Below are positions 8,492 through 16,722 of a stretch of DNA of 35,686 nucleotides, piece by piece. Position numbers and translations under genes: made by a program. Below the pieces are notes generated by a model. The model was given only the letters and a program-made list of their open reading frames with translations. It made no database searches and was not told the origin of the DNA. Position 1 is the first letter of the stretch; every line of letters begins with the position of its first letter. The DNA is taken from NCBI RefSeq assembly GCF_900566055.1, contig NZ_UPHQ01000049.1:1-35686 (forward strand), given 5' to 3'. The stretch comes from Mycobacterium innocens (GTDB lineage: Bacteria > Actinomycetota > Actinomycetes > Mycobacteriales > Mycobacteriaceae).

Positions 8492-9562
8492 GTGGCAAAA
8501 GGTAGTTGGCGGCGGCTGAGGCGTCTCGACGAGAGGTTGACGGTCCAGCCGAGTTACGCACTCGTCGGGGTGTTGCGCATTCCTTCGGGTCGGGCCAGCC
8601 CCGCGCGCATCATTACCCGCCGGGTGGCGATTGCCTTGGCGGCGTTGTTGGTCGGCGCCATTACCGTCTACGTCGATCGGGACGGATACCACGACTCACA
8701 GGGCGACGAACTGACGTTTTTGGATTGCCTGTATTACTCGGCGGTGACGTTGTCGACGACCGGTTATGGCGACATCACACCCATTTCCGAATTCGCGCGC
8801 GCGACCAACGTCTTGATCATCACACCGCTGCGCATCGCGTTCCTGATCCTGTTGGTCGGGACGACGCTCGAGGTGGTCACGGAGACGTCCCGGCAAGCAC
8901 TGAAGATCCAGCGTTGGAGGAACAGAGTGCGCAACCACACCGTCGTCATCGGCTATGGGACCAAAGGCAAAACGGCGATTACCGCGATGCTCGGCGACGA
9001 GGTGGTCCCTGGTGAGATTGTCGTCGTCGACACCGACCGGGCGGCCCTCGACCGCGCGGCGGCGGCGGGGTTGGTCACCGTCCATGGCGACGCCACCAAA
9101 TCCGACGTGCTGCGGTTGGCCGGTGCCCAGCATGCGGCCTCGATCATCGTTGCCGCGAGCCGTGACGACACGGCGGCGTTGGTGACTTTGACCGCCCGCG
9201 AGATCTCGCCCAAGGCCAAGATCGTGGCTTCTATCCGGGAGGCCGAAAACCAGCATCTGCTGGAGCAATCGGGGGCGGACTCGGTGGTGGTTTCCTCCGA
9301 GACCGCCGGTCGATTGCTTGGACTTGCCACCACCACACCCAGCGTTGTGCAGATGATAGAGGATCTGTTGACGCCGGATACTGGGCTGGCGATTGCCGAA
9401 CGTGAGGTGGAGCCGAGCGAAGTCGGCGGTTCTCCGCGGCATCTGGGGGACATCGTGCTCGGCGTCGTCCGCAATGGAGAACTATTGCGTATCGGAGCAC
9501 CCGAGGTGGACGCCATCGAGGCCGACGACCGTCTCCTCTACGTCCGCAATACGGGGCACTAG
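8492..9562 (+). CDS. Potassium channel with RCK (TrkA-N) domain
   Basis: The 356-residue protein matches the Kch-like cation channel following adnB in M. tuberculosis (Rv3200c type). A hydrophobic helix near residues 44-62 and another near 105-125 flank a pore loop with the K+ selectivity filter TTGYGD. The cytoplasmic half from about residue 145 is a Rossmann RCK domain that begins HTVVIGYGTKGK and binds a nucleotide or ion to gate the pore; a RCK-C-like end follows. The predicted role is K+ transport across the inner membrane. The GTG at 8492 is used because no in-frame ATG precedes the conserved N-terminus. The stop codon TAG runs into the first unit of the 57-bp tandem repeat. Confidence 0.85.
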   Translation: MAKGSWRRLRRLDERLTVQPSYALVGVLRIPSGRASPARIITRRVAIALAALLVGAITVYVDRDGYHDSQGDELTFLDCLYYSAVTLSTTGYGDITPISEFARATNVLIITPLRIAFLILLVGTTLEVVTETSRQALKIQRWRNRVRNHTVVIGYGTKGKTAITAMLGDEVVPGEIVVVDTDRAALDRAAAAGLVTVHGDATKSDVLRLAGAQHAASIIVAASRDDTAALVTLTAREISPKAKIVASIREAENQHLLEQSGADSVVVSSETAGRLLGLATTTPSVVQMIEDLLTPDTGLAIAEREVEPSEVGGSPRHLGDIVLGVVRNGELLRIGAPEVDAIEADDRLLYVRNTGH

Positions 9563-9751
9563 TGGCGATCGCAAGCTCGGCGGAGCCGGGCGCGGCGGGT
9601 CGTCACGTGGTGGGTTGCGTGGCGATCGCAAGCTCGGCGGAGCCGGGCGCGGCGGATCGTCACGTGGTGGGTTGCGTGGCGATCGCAAGCTCGGCGGAGC
9701 CGGGCGCGGCGGGTCGTCACGTGGTGGGTTGCGTGGCGATCGCAAGCTCGG
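9562..9751. repeat. 57-bp tandem repeat, three full copies plus a partial fourth
   Basis: Units start at 9562, 9619 and 9676 with GTGGCGATCGCAAGCTCGG; a fourth copy breaks off after 19 bases (9733-9751). The copies are nearly identical, with one visible substitution (GGATCG for GGGTCG) in copy 2. The unit resembles mycobacterial interspersed repeats or VNTRs in size and in lying between a stop codon and the next start. Because 57 is a multiple of three, the frame leading into nudC stays open through the array and would encode Gly/Arg/Ser-rich 19-residue repeats. Confidence 0.93.
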
Positions 9752-9779
9752 GTCCGCCACGTGGGCATTAGGGCCTAGC

Positions 9780-10709
9780 GTGGACTTCCGGCTGCGGGAC
9801 GTTCCATTCCTGTCGCGCATCGGCGCCGACCGAGCCGACCACTTGCGGACCGATGTCGACGCGGCGGCTGCCGGCTGGGCCGATGCGGCGCTACTGCGGG
9901 TGGATTCGCGCAACCAGGTCCTAGTTGCCGATGGCCGAGCGGTGCTGGGTCCGGCGGCCGCGCTGGGCGACAAGCCACCGTCGGAGGCGGTGTTCCTGGG
10001 CCGTATCGAGGGCGATCGCCACGTCTGGGCGATCAGGGGCGCACTGGAGCCCCCCGAGAATCTGGGTGTGGAGGCCGAAGTAGTGGACCTTCGCAGGCTC
10101 GGCAAGGTCATCGATGACACCAGTAGCCAATTGGTGTCGTCGGCATTGGCGTTATTGAACTGGCATGGCACCGCGCGATTCAGCCCGGTCGATGGGACCC
10201 CGACCAAACCGGCCAGGGCTGGATGGTCACGCGTCAGCCTGATCACCGGTCACGAGGAGTTTCCCCGTATCGATGCGGCGGTGATCTGCCTGGTTCACGA
10301 CGGCGGTGATCGCGCGGTATTGGCCCGCCAAGCGGCATGGCCGCCGCGGATGTTCTCTCTGCTGGCGGGCTTCGTCGAGGCAGGTGAATCGTTCGAGGTA
10401 TGCGTGGCCCGCGAGATCCGTGAGGAAATCGGTCTGACCGTCCGTGATGTGCGCTACCTAGGCAGCCAACCCTGGCCGTTCCCGCGTTCGCTGATGGTGG
10501 GCTTCCATGCCGTAGCTGACCGGGATCAAGATTTTTCATTCCACGACGGCGAGATCGCCGAGGCCGGCTGGTTCACCCGCGATGAAGTGCGTGCGGCGCT
10601 GGACGCGGGCGACTGGACGACCACCGCATCGGAGTCGACATTGCGGCTACCGGGGTCCGTCTCGATTGCCCGCATCATCATCGAATCCTGGGCGGCGGCG
10701 CGCGACTGA
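9780..10709 (+). CDS. nudC: NADH pyrophosphatase NudC
   Basis: NudC hydrolyses NAD(H) and related dinucleotides to mononucleotides; family members also remove NAD caps from RNA and, in mycobacteria, have been linked to isoniazid/ethionamide-adduct breakdown. The GTG at 9780 gives 309 residues, like the M. tuberculosis protein. The Nudix box (GX5EX7REUXEEXGU) is complete at about 197-219, and the NudC signature SQPWPFPRS lies at 229-237. The position equivalent to the reported M. tuberculosis Gln237, which weakens the dimer, is Pro231 here, the active form. The zinc-ribbon cysteines of E. coli NudC are absent, as I recall for mycobacteria. The frame is open upstream through the 57-bp repeats, so an extended N-terminus cannot be formally excluded. 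Confidence 0.9.
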   Translation: MDFRLRDVPFLSRIGADRADHLRTDVDAAAAGWADAALLRVDSRNQVLVADGRAVLGPAAALGDKPPSEAVFLGRIEGDRHVWAIRGALEPPENLGVEAEVVDLRRLGKVIDDTSSQLVSSALALLNWHGTARFSPVDGTPTKPARAGWSRVSLITGHEEFPRIDAAVICLVHDGGDRAVLARQAAWPPRMFSLLAGFVEAGESFEVCVAREIREEIGLTVRDVRYLGSQPWPFPRSLMVGFHAVADRDQDFSFHDGEIAEAGWFTRDEVRAALDAGDWTTTASESTLRLPGSVSIARIIIESWAAARD

Positions 10710-10723
10710 ACTGCCGCGGTCGA

Positions 10724-11452
10724 CTACTTGACGCGATCGCAGATCGCGTCAAGCAAGGTATTGGCGATCCGTTCAGCTGGTTCGATGCCCAATACACCGA
10801 CAGACATCAATACCGCGTTCTTGACGCGATACAGGTGGCTCCATCCTTGGTCGGTGATCCGCAGCGTGGCGGGGTCGGGCTTGTCCACGTTGAACGTGTA
10901 CTTGGGGTCATGTAATGCCATGCACGCGTTCAGCGAAGCTTCCAGCTGGTCGAGCGCTGCGCGTGCTGCATGCGCGTCCGGGTAGATGGCAACGGCTTGA
11001 CTGACCGAACCCACCAGAGCCATGCCGCCGGGGCGTATTTCGTCGGTGACGCCGCTGTAGCCCGCGCTCCGGAACTCTATCCAGCCGCTGGCGAATGTGA
11101 GATCACTGGTCCCGGCCGCCCGGCAGGGGCCCGGTGCGCTCAGGTCGCCTGGTGGCGGATGACGCAAGTCCGCGTGTGAACGTGCGGTCAGTTCCTCGTA
11201 ATTGGCGATCCGCCGTACCTCTTCGACGCTGATGATCAACGCATCGGCACCCGACAGCGGCGTGGTTGTGGCGGTGCTCGGCTTCGCTGCCGTGCCTGTG
11301 CGCGAGCACGCCGTGATCACGAGTAGCGCAGTGCAGATGATGAACAGCGACTTGCCCGTGCCGGCAAGGGCGGCGCGAATATCTGCCGCTTGCCACTTCA
11401 GCCGGAGCGCCAGATATGTCACGCTCGAGCGGGTTGAGCCGGTTGGCCTCAT
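10724..11452 (-). CDS. Putative lipoprotein with PknH-like extracellular sensor domain
   Basis: The 242-residue frame holds a hydrophobic stretch (SLFIICTALLVITAC) ending in a lipobox (ITAC), with Cys49 as the likely lipidated residue. The rest would sit on the outer face of the membrane. It resembles the PknH C-terminal sensor domain family, with segments such as WIEFRSAGYSG, VSQAVAIYPDAHAARAALDQL and a C-terminal Cys (AICDRVK), and paired cysteines that could form disulfides. There is no kinase domain, so it is a stand-alone sensor-like lipoprotein. The ATG at 11452 leaves an unusually long N-region; the in-frame GTG ten codons later would shorten it and is a plausible alternative. It is convergent with nudC, leaving only 14 bases. 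I do not recall this gene at this place in M. tuberculosis. Confidence 0.65.
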   Translation of the reverse strand: MRPTGSTRSSVTYLALRLKWQAADIRAALAGTGKSLFIICTALLVITACSRTGTAAKPSTATTTPLSGADALIISVEEVRRIANYEELTARSHADLRHPPPGDLSAPGPCRAAGTSDLTFASGWIEFRSAGYSGVTDEIRPGGMALVGSVSQAVAIYPDAHAARAALDQLEASLNACMALHDPKYTFNVDKPDPATLRITDQGWSHLYRVKNAVLMSVGVLGIEPAERIANTLLDAICDRVK

Positions 11453-11639
11453 CGTTGATAGCCGTTTTCTGCGGACCGCCGTCCGCGGTTGGGTGGCGCT
11501 TATGGTACCGGCGAGTTATGCCTGGAGGTCGACGCCGTAACTCTTATCGTACGGGCGACCGGACCTCTTGTTGGGCACCTTTGTCCAGGCGACGGGCCGT
11601 GTCTGGGCGCGCCGGGTGAATGGCCGACACCGGGCCGCC

Positions 11640-11894
11640 TCAGCCGCCGACTTCTGCCAGTTTGGCTTTGACCACGTTTGCGCTCGGGTTGGCCAGCGTT
11701 GAGCCGTCGGCAAACCTGACCGTCGGGACCGTCCTGTTGCCGCCGTTGACCGAGGCGACAAACTCCGCAGCCGCGCTGTCGTGTTCGATGTCGACCTCGG
11801 CGTACGTGATTCCCTCTGTCTTGAGCGCCGTCTTGAGCCGGAAACAGTAGCCACACCATGACGTCGTGTAGATGGTGAGCGCAGCGTTGGTCAT
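11640..11894 (-). CDS. mrx1: Mycoredoxin 1 (glutaredoxin-like)
   Basis: Mycoredoxin 1 reduces mixed disulfides between proteins and mycothiol, the actinobacterial counterpart of glutathione. The product has 84 residues with the active-site motif CGYC at residues 14-17 in a WCGYCFRLK context. The cis-Pro loop (RTVPTVRFADG) that completes the thioredoxin fold follows. The length and its place divergent from uvrD2 agree with Rv3198A of M. tuberculosis. The ATG at 11894 is the natural start; the frame upstream extends through the uvrD2 region only as an antisense shadow. It acts in the cytoplasm in redox homeostasis, and its neighbours nudC and whiB7 are also connected with redox state. Confidence 0.9.
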   Translation of the reverse strand: MTNAALTIYTTSWCGYCFRLKTALKTEGITYAEVDIEHDSAAAEFVASVNGGNRTVPTVRFADGSTLANPSANVVKAKLAEVGG

Positions 11895-12062
11895 AGCTGG
11901 TAAACGTAGCCCGACAACCATGCGGGCGTGGAGTGGGCCGGAGCGCGGGCATCGCCCGCTTACCCGGGGCAGCCCTGGGGAGGCGGCGGCACCCGGCGAC
12001 GACGCAGGCCGCGGCGCGTCGAAACGCCCGACTTGTCGGCCGCCGCTGCCAAGATGGACGCT

Positions 12063-14162
12063 ATGCCGATGGTCGCAGACGCACTGACCGCCGCACTGGA
12101 CGACGAGCAGCGCCAAGCCGTATTGGCTCCACGCGGACCGGTCTGCGTGCTCGCCGGAGCCGGAACCGGGAAGACGCGCACCATCACGCACCGGATCGCC
12201 CACCTGGTTGGCAGTGGTCATGTGGCTGCCGGTCAAGTACTGGCCGTGACGTTCACCCAGCGTGCAGCTGGGGAAATGCGCGCCCGGCTGCGTGCGCTGG
12301 GCGCCGCCGCGCAGGTCGGTTCGGGCGTCGGCGCGGTGCAGGCGCTGACCTTTCATGCGGCGGCGCATCGCCAGCTGCGGTATTTCTGGCCACGCGTGGT
12401 TGGTGACATCGGCTGGCAGTTGCTGGACACCAAGTTCGCCGTCGTGGCCCGCGCGGCCAGCCGCACCAGGCTCCAGGCCAGCACCGATGACGTCCGGGAT
12501 CTCGCCGGCGAGATCGAGTGGGCCAAAGCCTCGCTGATCGGTCCGGAGGATTACCCGAGCGCGGTGGCGGCCGTGCGCCGGGACACCCCGTTGGACGCGG
12601 CACACATCGCGGCGGTCTACTCCGAATACGAATCCCTCAAAGTCCGCGACGACAGCGTCACCCTGCTCGACTTCGACGACCTGCTGCTGCATACCGCGGC
12701 CGCTATCGAAAATGACGCCGCGGTGGCCGAGGAGTTCCGGGATCGCTACCGCTGCTTCGTTGTCGACGAATACCAGGACGTCACGCCGCTGCAGCAGCGG
12801 GTGCTGTCGGCATGGTTGGGGGATCGCGACGATCTGACCGTCGTCGGCGACGCCAATCAGACCATCTACTCATTCACCGGAGCCTCCCCGCGCTTCCTGC
12901 TCGACTTCTCCCGCAGGTTCCCCGACGCCACGGTGGTGCGCCTGGAGCGTGACTACCGGTCCACTCCGCAGGTGGTGTCGTTGGCCAATCGGGTGATCGA
13001 AGCCGCTCGGGGCCGGGTCGCGGGCAGCAAGTTGCGGTTATCCGGCCAGCGTGAGCCCGGTCCCGTCCCGTCGTTCCAGGAGTATCCCGACGAACCCGCC
13101 GAGGCTGCCGCGGTGACGGCGTCGATCGGCCGGTTGATCGAATCCGGCACTGCGCCTTCAGAAATCGCGATTCTGTACCGCGTCAACGCACAGTCCGAGG
13201 TCTACGAGGAAGCGCTGACCGAAGCGGGCATCGCCTATCAGGTTCGCGGCGGCGAGGGGTTCTTCGACCGTCAGGAGATCAAGCAGGCGCTGGTGGCGTT
13301 ACAGCGTGCCGCTGAACGGGGTACCGACGCTTCATTGCCCGACGCGGTCCGCGGCGTTCTGGAACCGCTGGGGTTGACGGCACACGAGCCGGTGGGTGCC
13401 CGCGCCCGGGAACGCTGGGAGGGACTCACCGCTTTGGCGCAACTGGTCGACGACGAGGTGGCGCAGCGTCCGCATTTACAGCTTCCGGGACTGTTGTCCG
13501 AGCTTCGGGCCCGAGCCGACGCGCGGCATCCGCCGGTGGTGCAGGGCGTCACGCTTGCCTCGCTGCATGCGGCCAAGGGCCTGGAGTGGGATGCAGTGTT
13601 TCTGGTCGGATTGGCCGACGGCACATTACCCATCTCGCATGCGCTGGCGCACGGCCCCGACAGTGAGCCGGTCGAGGAAGAGCGTCGCCTGCTGTATGTC
13701 GGAATCACCAGGGCCCGAGTGCATTTGGCCCTCAGCTGGGCTCTGGCTCGGGCGCCGGGCGGTCGCCAGAGCCGTAAGCCGTCGCGGTTCCTCAACGGCA
13801 TTGCGCCGCAGACGCGTGCCGAACCGGGGCCGGGCAAAGCCCGTCGCAACCGGGCCTCCGCCCGCTGCCGGGTCTGCAACAAGGAGCTGACCACCCCGGC
13901 AGCCGTCATGCTGCGGCGATGTGAAACATGCGCAGGCGACGTTGACGAGGAGTTGCTGCTGCAGCTGAAGTCGTGGCGGCTGAACATCGCTAAGGAACAG
14001 AACGTGCCGGCCTACGTCGTCTTCACCGACAACACACTCATCGCGATCGCCGAGATGCGCCCCGACGACGACGAGACGCTCATCGCCATTCCGGGTATCG
14101 GTGCCCGAAAGCTGGAACAGTACGGAGCCGACGTGCTCGACATGGTCAGGCAGGCTCGCTGA
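12063..14162 (+). CDS. uvrD2: ATP-dependent DNA helicase UvrD2
   Basis: UvrD2 is the second UvrD-type superfamily 1 helicase of mycobacteria, a 3'-5' DNA unwinding motor for repair. From the ATG at 12063 the product has 699 residues, matching the M. tuberculosis protein almost exactly in length and N-terminus. Walker A AGAGTGKT is at 31-38, DEYQD at 235-239, [13 protein letters not shown] shortly after, and [13 protein letters not shown] and [13 protein letters not shown] in the second half. A four-cysteine cluster (Cys602, 605, 620, 623), known to matter for activity in this family, links the motor to a C-terminal HRDC domain ending in [18 protein letters not shown] sequence. Earlier in-frame starts at 12054 and 11928 are less likely. 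Confidence 0.93.
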   Translation: MPMVADALTAALDDEQRQAVLAPRGPVCVLAGAGTGKTRTITHRIAHLVGSGHVAAGQVLAVTFTQRAAGEMRARLRALGAAAQVGSGVGAVQALTFHAAAHRQLRYFWPRVVGDIGWQLLDTKFAVVARAASRTRLQASTDDVRDLAGEIEWAKASLIGPEDYPSAVAAVRRDTPLDAAHIAAVYSEYESLKVRDDSVTLLDFDDLLLHTAAAIENDAAVAEEFRDRYRCFVVDEYQDVTPLQQRVLSAWLGDRDDLTVVGDANQTIYSFTGASPRFLLDFSRRFPDATVVRLERDYRSTPQVVSLANRVIEAARGRVAGSKLRLSGQREPGPVPSFQEYPDEPAEAAAVTASIGRLIESGTAPSEIAILYRVNAQSEVYEEALTEAGIAYQVRGGEGFFDRQEIKQALVALQRAAERGTDASLPDAVRGVLEPLGLTAHEPVGARARERWEGLTALAQLVDDEVAQRPHLQLPGLLSELRARADARHPPVVQGVTLASLHAAKGLEWDAVFLVGLADGTLPISHALAHGPDSEPVEEERRLLYVGITRARVHLALSWALARAPGGRQSRKPSRFLNGIAPQTRAEPGPGKARRNRASARCRVCNKELTTPAAVMLRRCETCAGDVDEELLLQLKSWRLNIAKEQNVPAYVVFTDNTLIAIAEMRPDDDETLIAIPGIGARKLEQYGADVLDMVRQAR

Positions 14163-14182
14163 GCAACGAAACCGCAGGTCAG

Positions 14183-14220
14183 AAAATCGGTTGGCATTGG
14201 CAGCCGCGACCGATTACCCT
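14183..14220 (+). promoter_or_regulatory. whiB7 promoter with AT-rich WhiB7 box
   Basis: An AAAAT run at 14183-14187 lies just upstream of a -35 element TTGGCA (14191-14196), with a -10 TACCCT at 14215-14220 after an 18-base spacer. A short AT-rich tract next to the -35 is the known feature of WhiB7-activated promoters, including the autoregulated whiB7 promoter. Transcription would start near 14226, giving a leader of about 360 bases. The assignment comes from matching the described architecture. Confidence 0.7.
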
Positions 14221-14290
14221 CGAAACGCACTTCGCTGCCGGCGTTGAAGGCTGGCAAATCGGCAAGCGGTACGAGAGGAGGTTGGCCACG

Positions 14291-14437
14291 ATGCTCGACA
14301 TCAGCGTGTTCGGTGCGAGCGTGGCTGCCGCGGCGTCAACCGCGGGAACCCCTCATGCCGCCGCCGCACCGGCGGCAGCGGCTAAGCACCGCGTCGCCGC
14401 CGCGACTGACGCGTCCGTGGATCGGAGCTCAACGTAG
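14291..14437 (+). CDS. uORF in the whiB7 leader, 48 aa
   Basis: A strong ribosome-binding sequence AGGAGG at 14276-14281 precedes an ATG at 14291. The 48-codon frame is Ala-rich (MLDISVFGASVAAAAST at the start) and ends with TAG at 14435-14437. It lies wholly in the whiB7 5' leader, upstream of an attenuator-like hairpin. In other mycobacteria a uORF in this position senses translation inhibition: ribosome stalling changes leader folding and permits whiB7 transcription. The peptide probably has no function of its own. It is named from position, its ribosome-binding site and the known system. Confidence 0.65.
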   Translation: MLDISVFGASVAAAASTAGTPHAAAAPAAAAKHRVAAATDASVDRSST

Positions 14438-14467
14438 ACACTGCGTAACAGCCCCAGATTCGCCGAA

Positions 14468-14510
14468 TGGCCACGGACCCAAGTCACCAGGATCCGTGGC
14501 CAAATTTGTT
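14468..14510 (+). terminator. Attenuator-type hairpin in the whiB7 leader
   Basis: The arms TGGCCACGGA (14468-14477) and TCCGTGGCCA (14493-14502) are perfectly complementary, with a 15-base loop and a U-rich tail AATTTGTT after the stem. It lies 30 bases after the uORF stop and 78 bases before the whiB7 start. This fits an intrinsic terminator that halts the leader transcript unless ribosome stalling on the uORF favours another fold. Confidence 0.7.
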
Positions 14511-14587
14511 GGGGGCCAACCTCCCTCACCTGGTCCGGATCACTTTCGAAAGACAGCCCCAAGACCAGGAAGCAGGTGAGCCAGAAC

Positions 14588-14851
14588 ATGTCAGCACTGA
14601 CAGTCCCCAAAAATCGGCTGCCGGCGTTGCCATGCCATGTGGGCAATCCCGACCTATGGTTCGCCGACACCCCAGCTGATCTCGAGCGCGCCAAAACGCT
14701 GTGCACCGACTGCCCGGTCCGGCGCCAATGTTTGGCGGCCGCGCTGGAACGTGCCGAGCCATGGGGCGTCTGGGGCGGCGAGATTTTCGAGCGCGGCGCG
14801 ATCGTGAGCCGCAAGCGTCCGCGGGGGCGTCCCCGCAAGGTCGCCGCTTAG
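14588..14851 (+). CDS. whiB7: Transcriptional regulator WhiB7
   Basis: WhiB7 is an iron-sulfur transcription activator that binds the primary sigma factor and switches on intrinsic resistance genes (erm, tap, eis and others) when ribosomes are inhibited. The 87-residue product has the four cluster cysteines at 16, 39, 42 and 48, the GVWGG turn, and a C-terminal AT-hook (RGRPR) that reads the AT-rich box. The ATG at 14588 is preferred because the N-terminus MSALTVP aligns with known WhiB7; AGGTGAG lies nine bases upstream. A GTG at 14576 would add four residues. Its expression is governed by the promoter, uORF and hairpin immediately upstream. Confidence 0.95.
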   Translation: MSALTVPKNRLPALPCHVGNPDLWFADTPADLERAKTLCTDCPVRRQCLAAALERAEPWGVWGGEIFERGAIVSRKRPRGRPRKVAA

Positions 14852-14852
14852 G

Positions 14853-14890
14853 AGGCCCGGGCCCGGCTCGCCGAGAGCCGGGCCCGGCCT
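14853..14890 (+). terminator. GC-rich hairpin after whiB7
   Basis: GGGCCCGGCTC at 14859-14869 pairs perfectly with GAGCCGGGCCC at 14875-14885, with outer bases partly extending the stem. It starts directly after the whiB7 stop, in the gap between whiB7 and the convergent ABC1-kinase gene. There is no U-tract. It is probably a terminator or 3'-end stabiliser for whiB7. Confidence 0.65.
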
Positions 14891-14976
14891 TGTGGAGACA
14901 TCGGCGCCGTCACTTGGCGAATGCGCACGGACCGCCGCGGGCCAGGTCTGCGCCGGCTACCCGGCTCGACCGCGTA

Positions 14977-16320
14977 TCAGACCACAGCCGTATCGGGCTC
15001 GGCGAAGCCGGGAATTAGCTCCTCGGTCAGCGACTTGATCGGCACATGCGCGCCCAGCTGACAAAGGATCGCGGCCACCGACGCGATGACCCGCATCGGG
15101 ATCGCCAGCTTGGCCGGCAGGTCCATTTGCCGTGCCACCTTGATCTGCGCGACCGATCGGTCGAACTGACTCACGGTCATCCGCTGTAGCCACTTGCGGG
15201 TGTAGTGGAAGACGTCGACTTCGATGGGTTCGACGTACTGGCGCAGCATCTCGTCGATCTCCCGGACCGAGACCTGCTGTCCCTGCTGGATGAAACCGGC
15301 TTTCTCCATGGTCGGCAACAGCAGGTCGTAATTCTTGTCGCGGGCCAGCCGGATCGTCATCCCCAGCTCGATGGGATAGCCGCCGGGCAATGGTGCCACG
15401 GCTCCGAAGTCGATGACGCCCATTCGACCGTCCGGCATCAGCATGAAGTTCCCGGGGTGGGCGTCACCGTGCAGCATCCCGAGCCGGCGTGGGGCGTCGA
15501 AGGTGAGCTCTATCAGCCGGGTCCCGATCAGGTCGCGCTGTTCTTGGTTGCCGTTGCGGATGATCGCCGACATCGGCACCCCGTCGATCCACTCCTGGAT
15601 CACCACCTTGGGTGCGCTGGCCACGACCCGCGGCACCGCGAAGTGTGGGTGGTCGTGGTACGCCTTGGCGAATGCCCGCTGGTTGTCGGCCTCCAACCGG
15701 TAGTCGAGCTCCATCTCGGTGCGTTCGATCAGTTCGTCGACGACACCTTGAACATCGGCGCCCGGCGAGAGCTGCTTGAGCATGCCGACCATGCGCTGCA
15801 TGGTCTTCAGATCGGCCCGCAGGGCCTCGTCGGCACCCGGGTACTGAATCTTGACGGCCACTTCGCGGCCGTCGGACCACACCGCCTTGTGCACCTGGCC
15901 GATGCTGGCCGAGGCAACCGGGGTGTCGTCGAACGAACTGAACCGCTCCCGCCACTTCGTGCCCAACTGTGCATCGAGCACCCGGTGGACCTTGGCCGCG
16001 GCCAGCGGCGGGGCATCCTTCTGCAGCTTGGTCAGCGCATCGCGATAGGGCTCACCGAACTGCTCGGGAATGGCTGCTTCCATCACCGACAACGCCTGTC
16101 CGACTTTCATCGCCCCGCCTTTGAGCTCGCCCAGGACGGTGAACAACTGGTTGGCGGCCTTCTCCATCAGCTCGGCGTTGACCTCGTCTTTCGACTTGCC
16201 GGTCAGCCGTTTGCCGAAGCCAAGAGCCGCCCGGCCGGCCATGCCGACCGGAATGCTGGCCAGCTTGGCGTTGCGCGCGGCGCGGCCGCGTTTGATGTCT
16301 GACACATACCCATCATCCAT
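14977..16320 (-). CDS. ABC1/UbiB-family atypical kinase
   Basis: The 447-residue product belongs to the ABC1/ADCK/UbiB family of atypical kinases or ATPases and equals Rv3197 of M. tuberculosis in length and sequence type. Family motifs are visible: the N-terminal KxGQ (MKVGQALSV), the nucleotide-loop region ASASIGQVHKA, the lysine in REVAVKIQYPG, the catalytic GDAHPGNF and the DFG-type VIDFGA. The start at 16320 gives the conserved MDDGYVSDIKRGRAARN N-terminus; the frame upstream to 16494 is Arg/Pro-rich and unlikely to be translated. UbiB relatives support quinone biosynthesis; the mycobacterial substrate is unknown, though Rv3197 has been discussed in macrolide tolerance. The gene converges with whiB7 and diverges from the 57-aa gene. 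Confidence 0.88.
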   Translation of the reverse strand: MDDGYVSDIKRGRAARNAKLASIPVGMAGRAALGFGKRLTGKSKDEVNAELMEKAANQLFTVLGELKGGAMKVGQALSVMEAAIPEQFGEPYRDALTKLQKDAPPLAAAKVHRVLDAQLGTKWRERFSSFDDTPVASASIGQVHKAVWSDGREVAVKIQYPGADEALRADLKTMQRMVGMLKQLSPGADVQGVVDELIERTEMELDYRLEADNQRAFAKAYHDHPHFAVPRVVASAPKVVIQEWIDGVPMSAIIRNGNQEQRDLIGTRLIELTFDAPRRLGMLHGDAHPGNFMLMPDGRMGVIDFGAVAPLPGGYPIELGMTIRLARDKNYDLLLPTMEKAGFIQQGQQVSVREIDEMLRQYVEPIEVDVFHYTRKWLQRMTVSQFDRSVAQIKVARQMDLPAKLAIPMRVIASVAAILCQLGAHVPIKSLTEELIPGFAEPDTAVV

Positions 16321-16542
16321 GACGGTTGCGTCAACGGGTATTGATCCGGCATCAACCGGCCGCGCGTGCACGGCGGGCCCGGGCGGCTGAGCACCGGACC
16401 GACGGCCCCCACCCCGCCTTCGGCTCGCCGGATGACGGGTGGATTTTCGGATCGCCGCGGGCACAGCCGCTATGTAGTCTCTTGCAGGTCGCAACGGTGT
16501 GACGCATCGATCCCCACATCCGGAGGGTGGACCGCCAAAGCC

Positions 16543-16716
16543 ATGTCAGCAAAACAAACGCAGCACGACACCGCCGACGCCTTATTCAGGGCGATCATCG
16601 AAACGCTGGACAAGCACCGCAAAGACGGCACCTTGACCGAAGGCGTGCTGGACGACTTGGCCAGAGCCTATGCCGCGGTCTCCACGAACGTCCCGGAGCA
16701 GGGCCGCCTCGGCTAG
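16543..16716 (+). CDS. Conserved mycobacterial 57-aa protein (Rv3196A-like)
   Basis: The short soluble protein, from MSAKQTQHDTADALFRAII to VSTNVPEQGRLG, is predicted to be mostly helical with no membrane segment. It sits where M. tuberculosis has Rv3196A, between the ABC1-kinase gene and the ThiF-like gene. A GGAGGG sequence lies about 15 bases before the ATG at 16543, a little far. The frame upstream to 16366 overlaps the start region of the divergent ABC1 gene and is not likely coding. Its stop is six bases from the end of the convergent ThiF-like gene. Function unknown. Confidence 0.7.
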   Translation: MSAKQTQHDTADALFRAIIETLDKHRKDGTLTEGVLDDLARAYAAVSTNVPEQGRLG

Positions 16717-16722
16717 ACGCGG

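Noticed and set aside
9562..9751. CRISPR array
   Set aside because: The 57-bp units are directly adjacent with no variable spacers and no cas genes are near; it is a simple tandem repeat.
15205..16302. 365-codon plus-strand open frame opposite the ABC1-kinase gene
   Set aside because: Antisense shadow of a gene with intact family motifs; its product is His/Leu/Gly-biased and unrecognisable.
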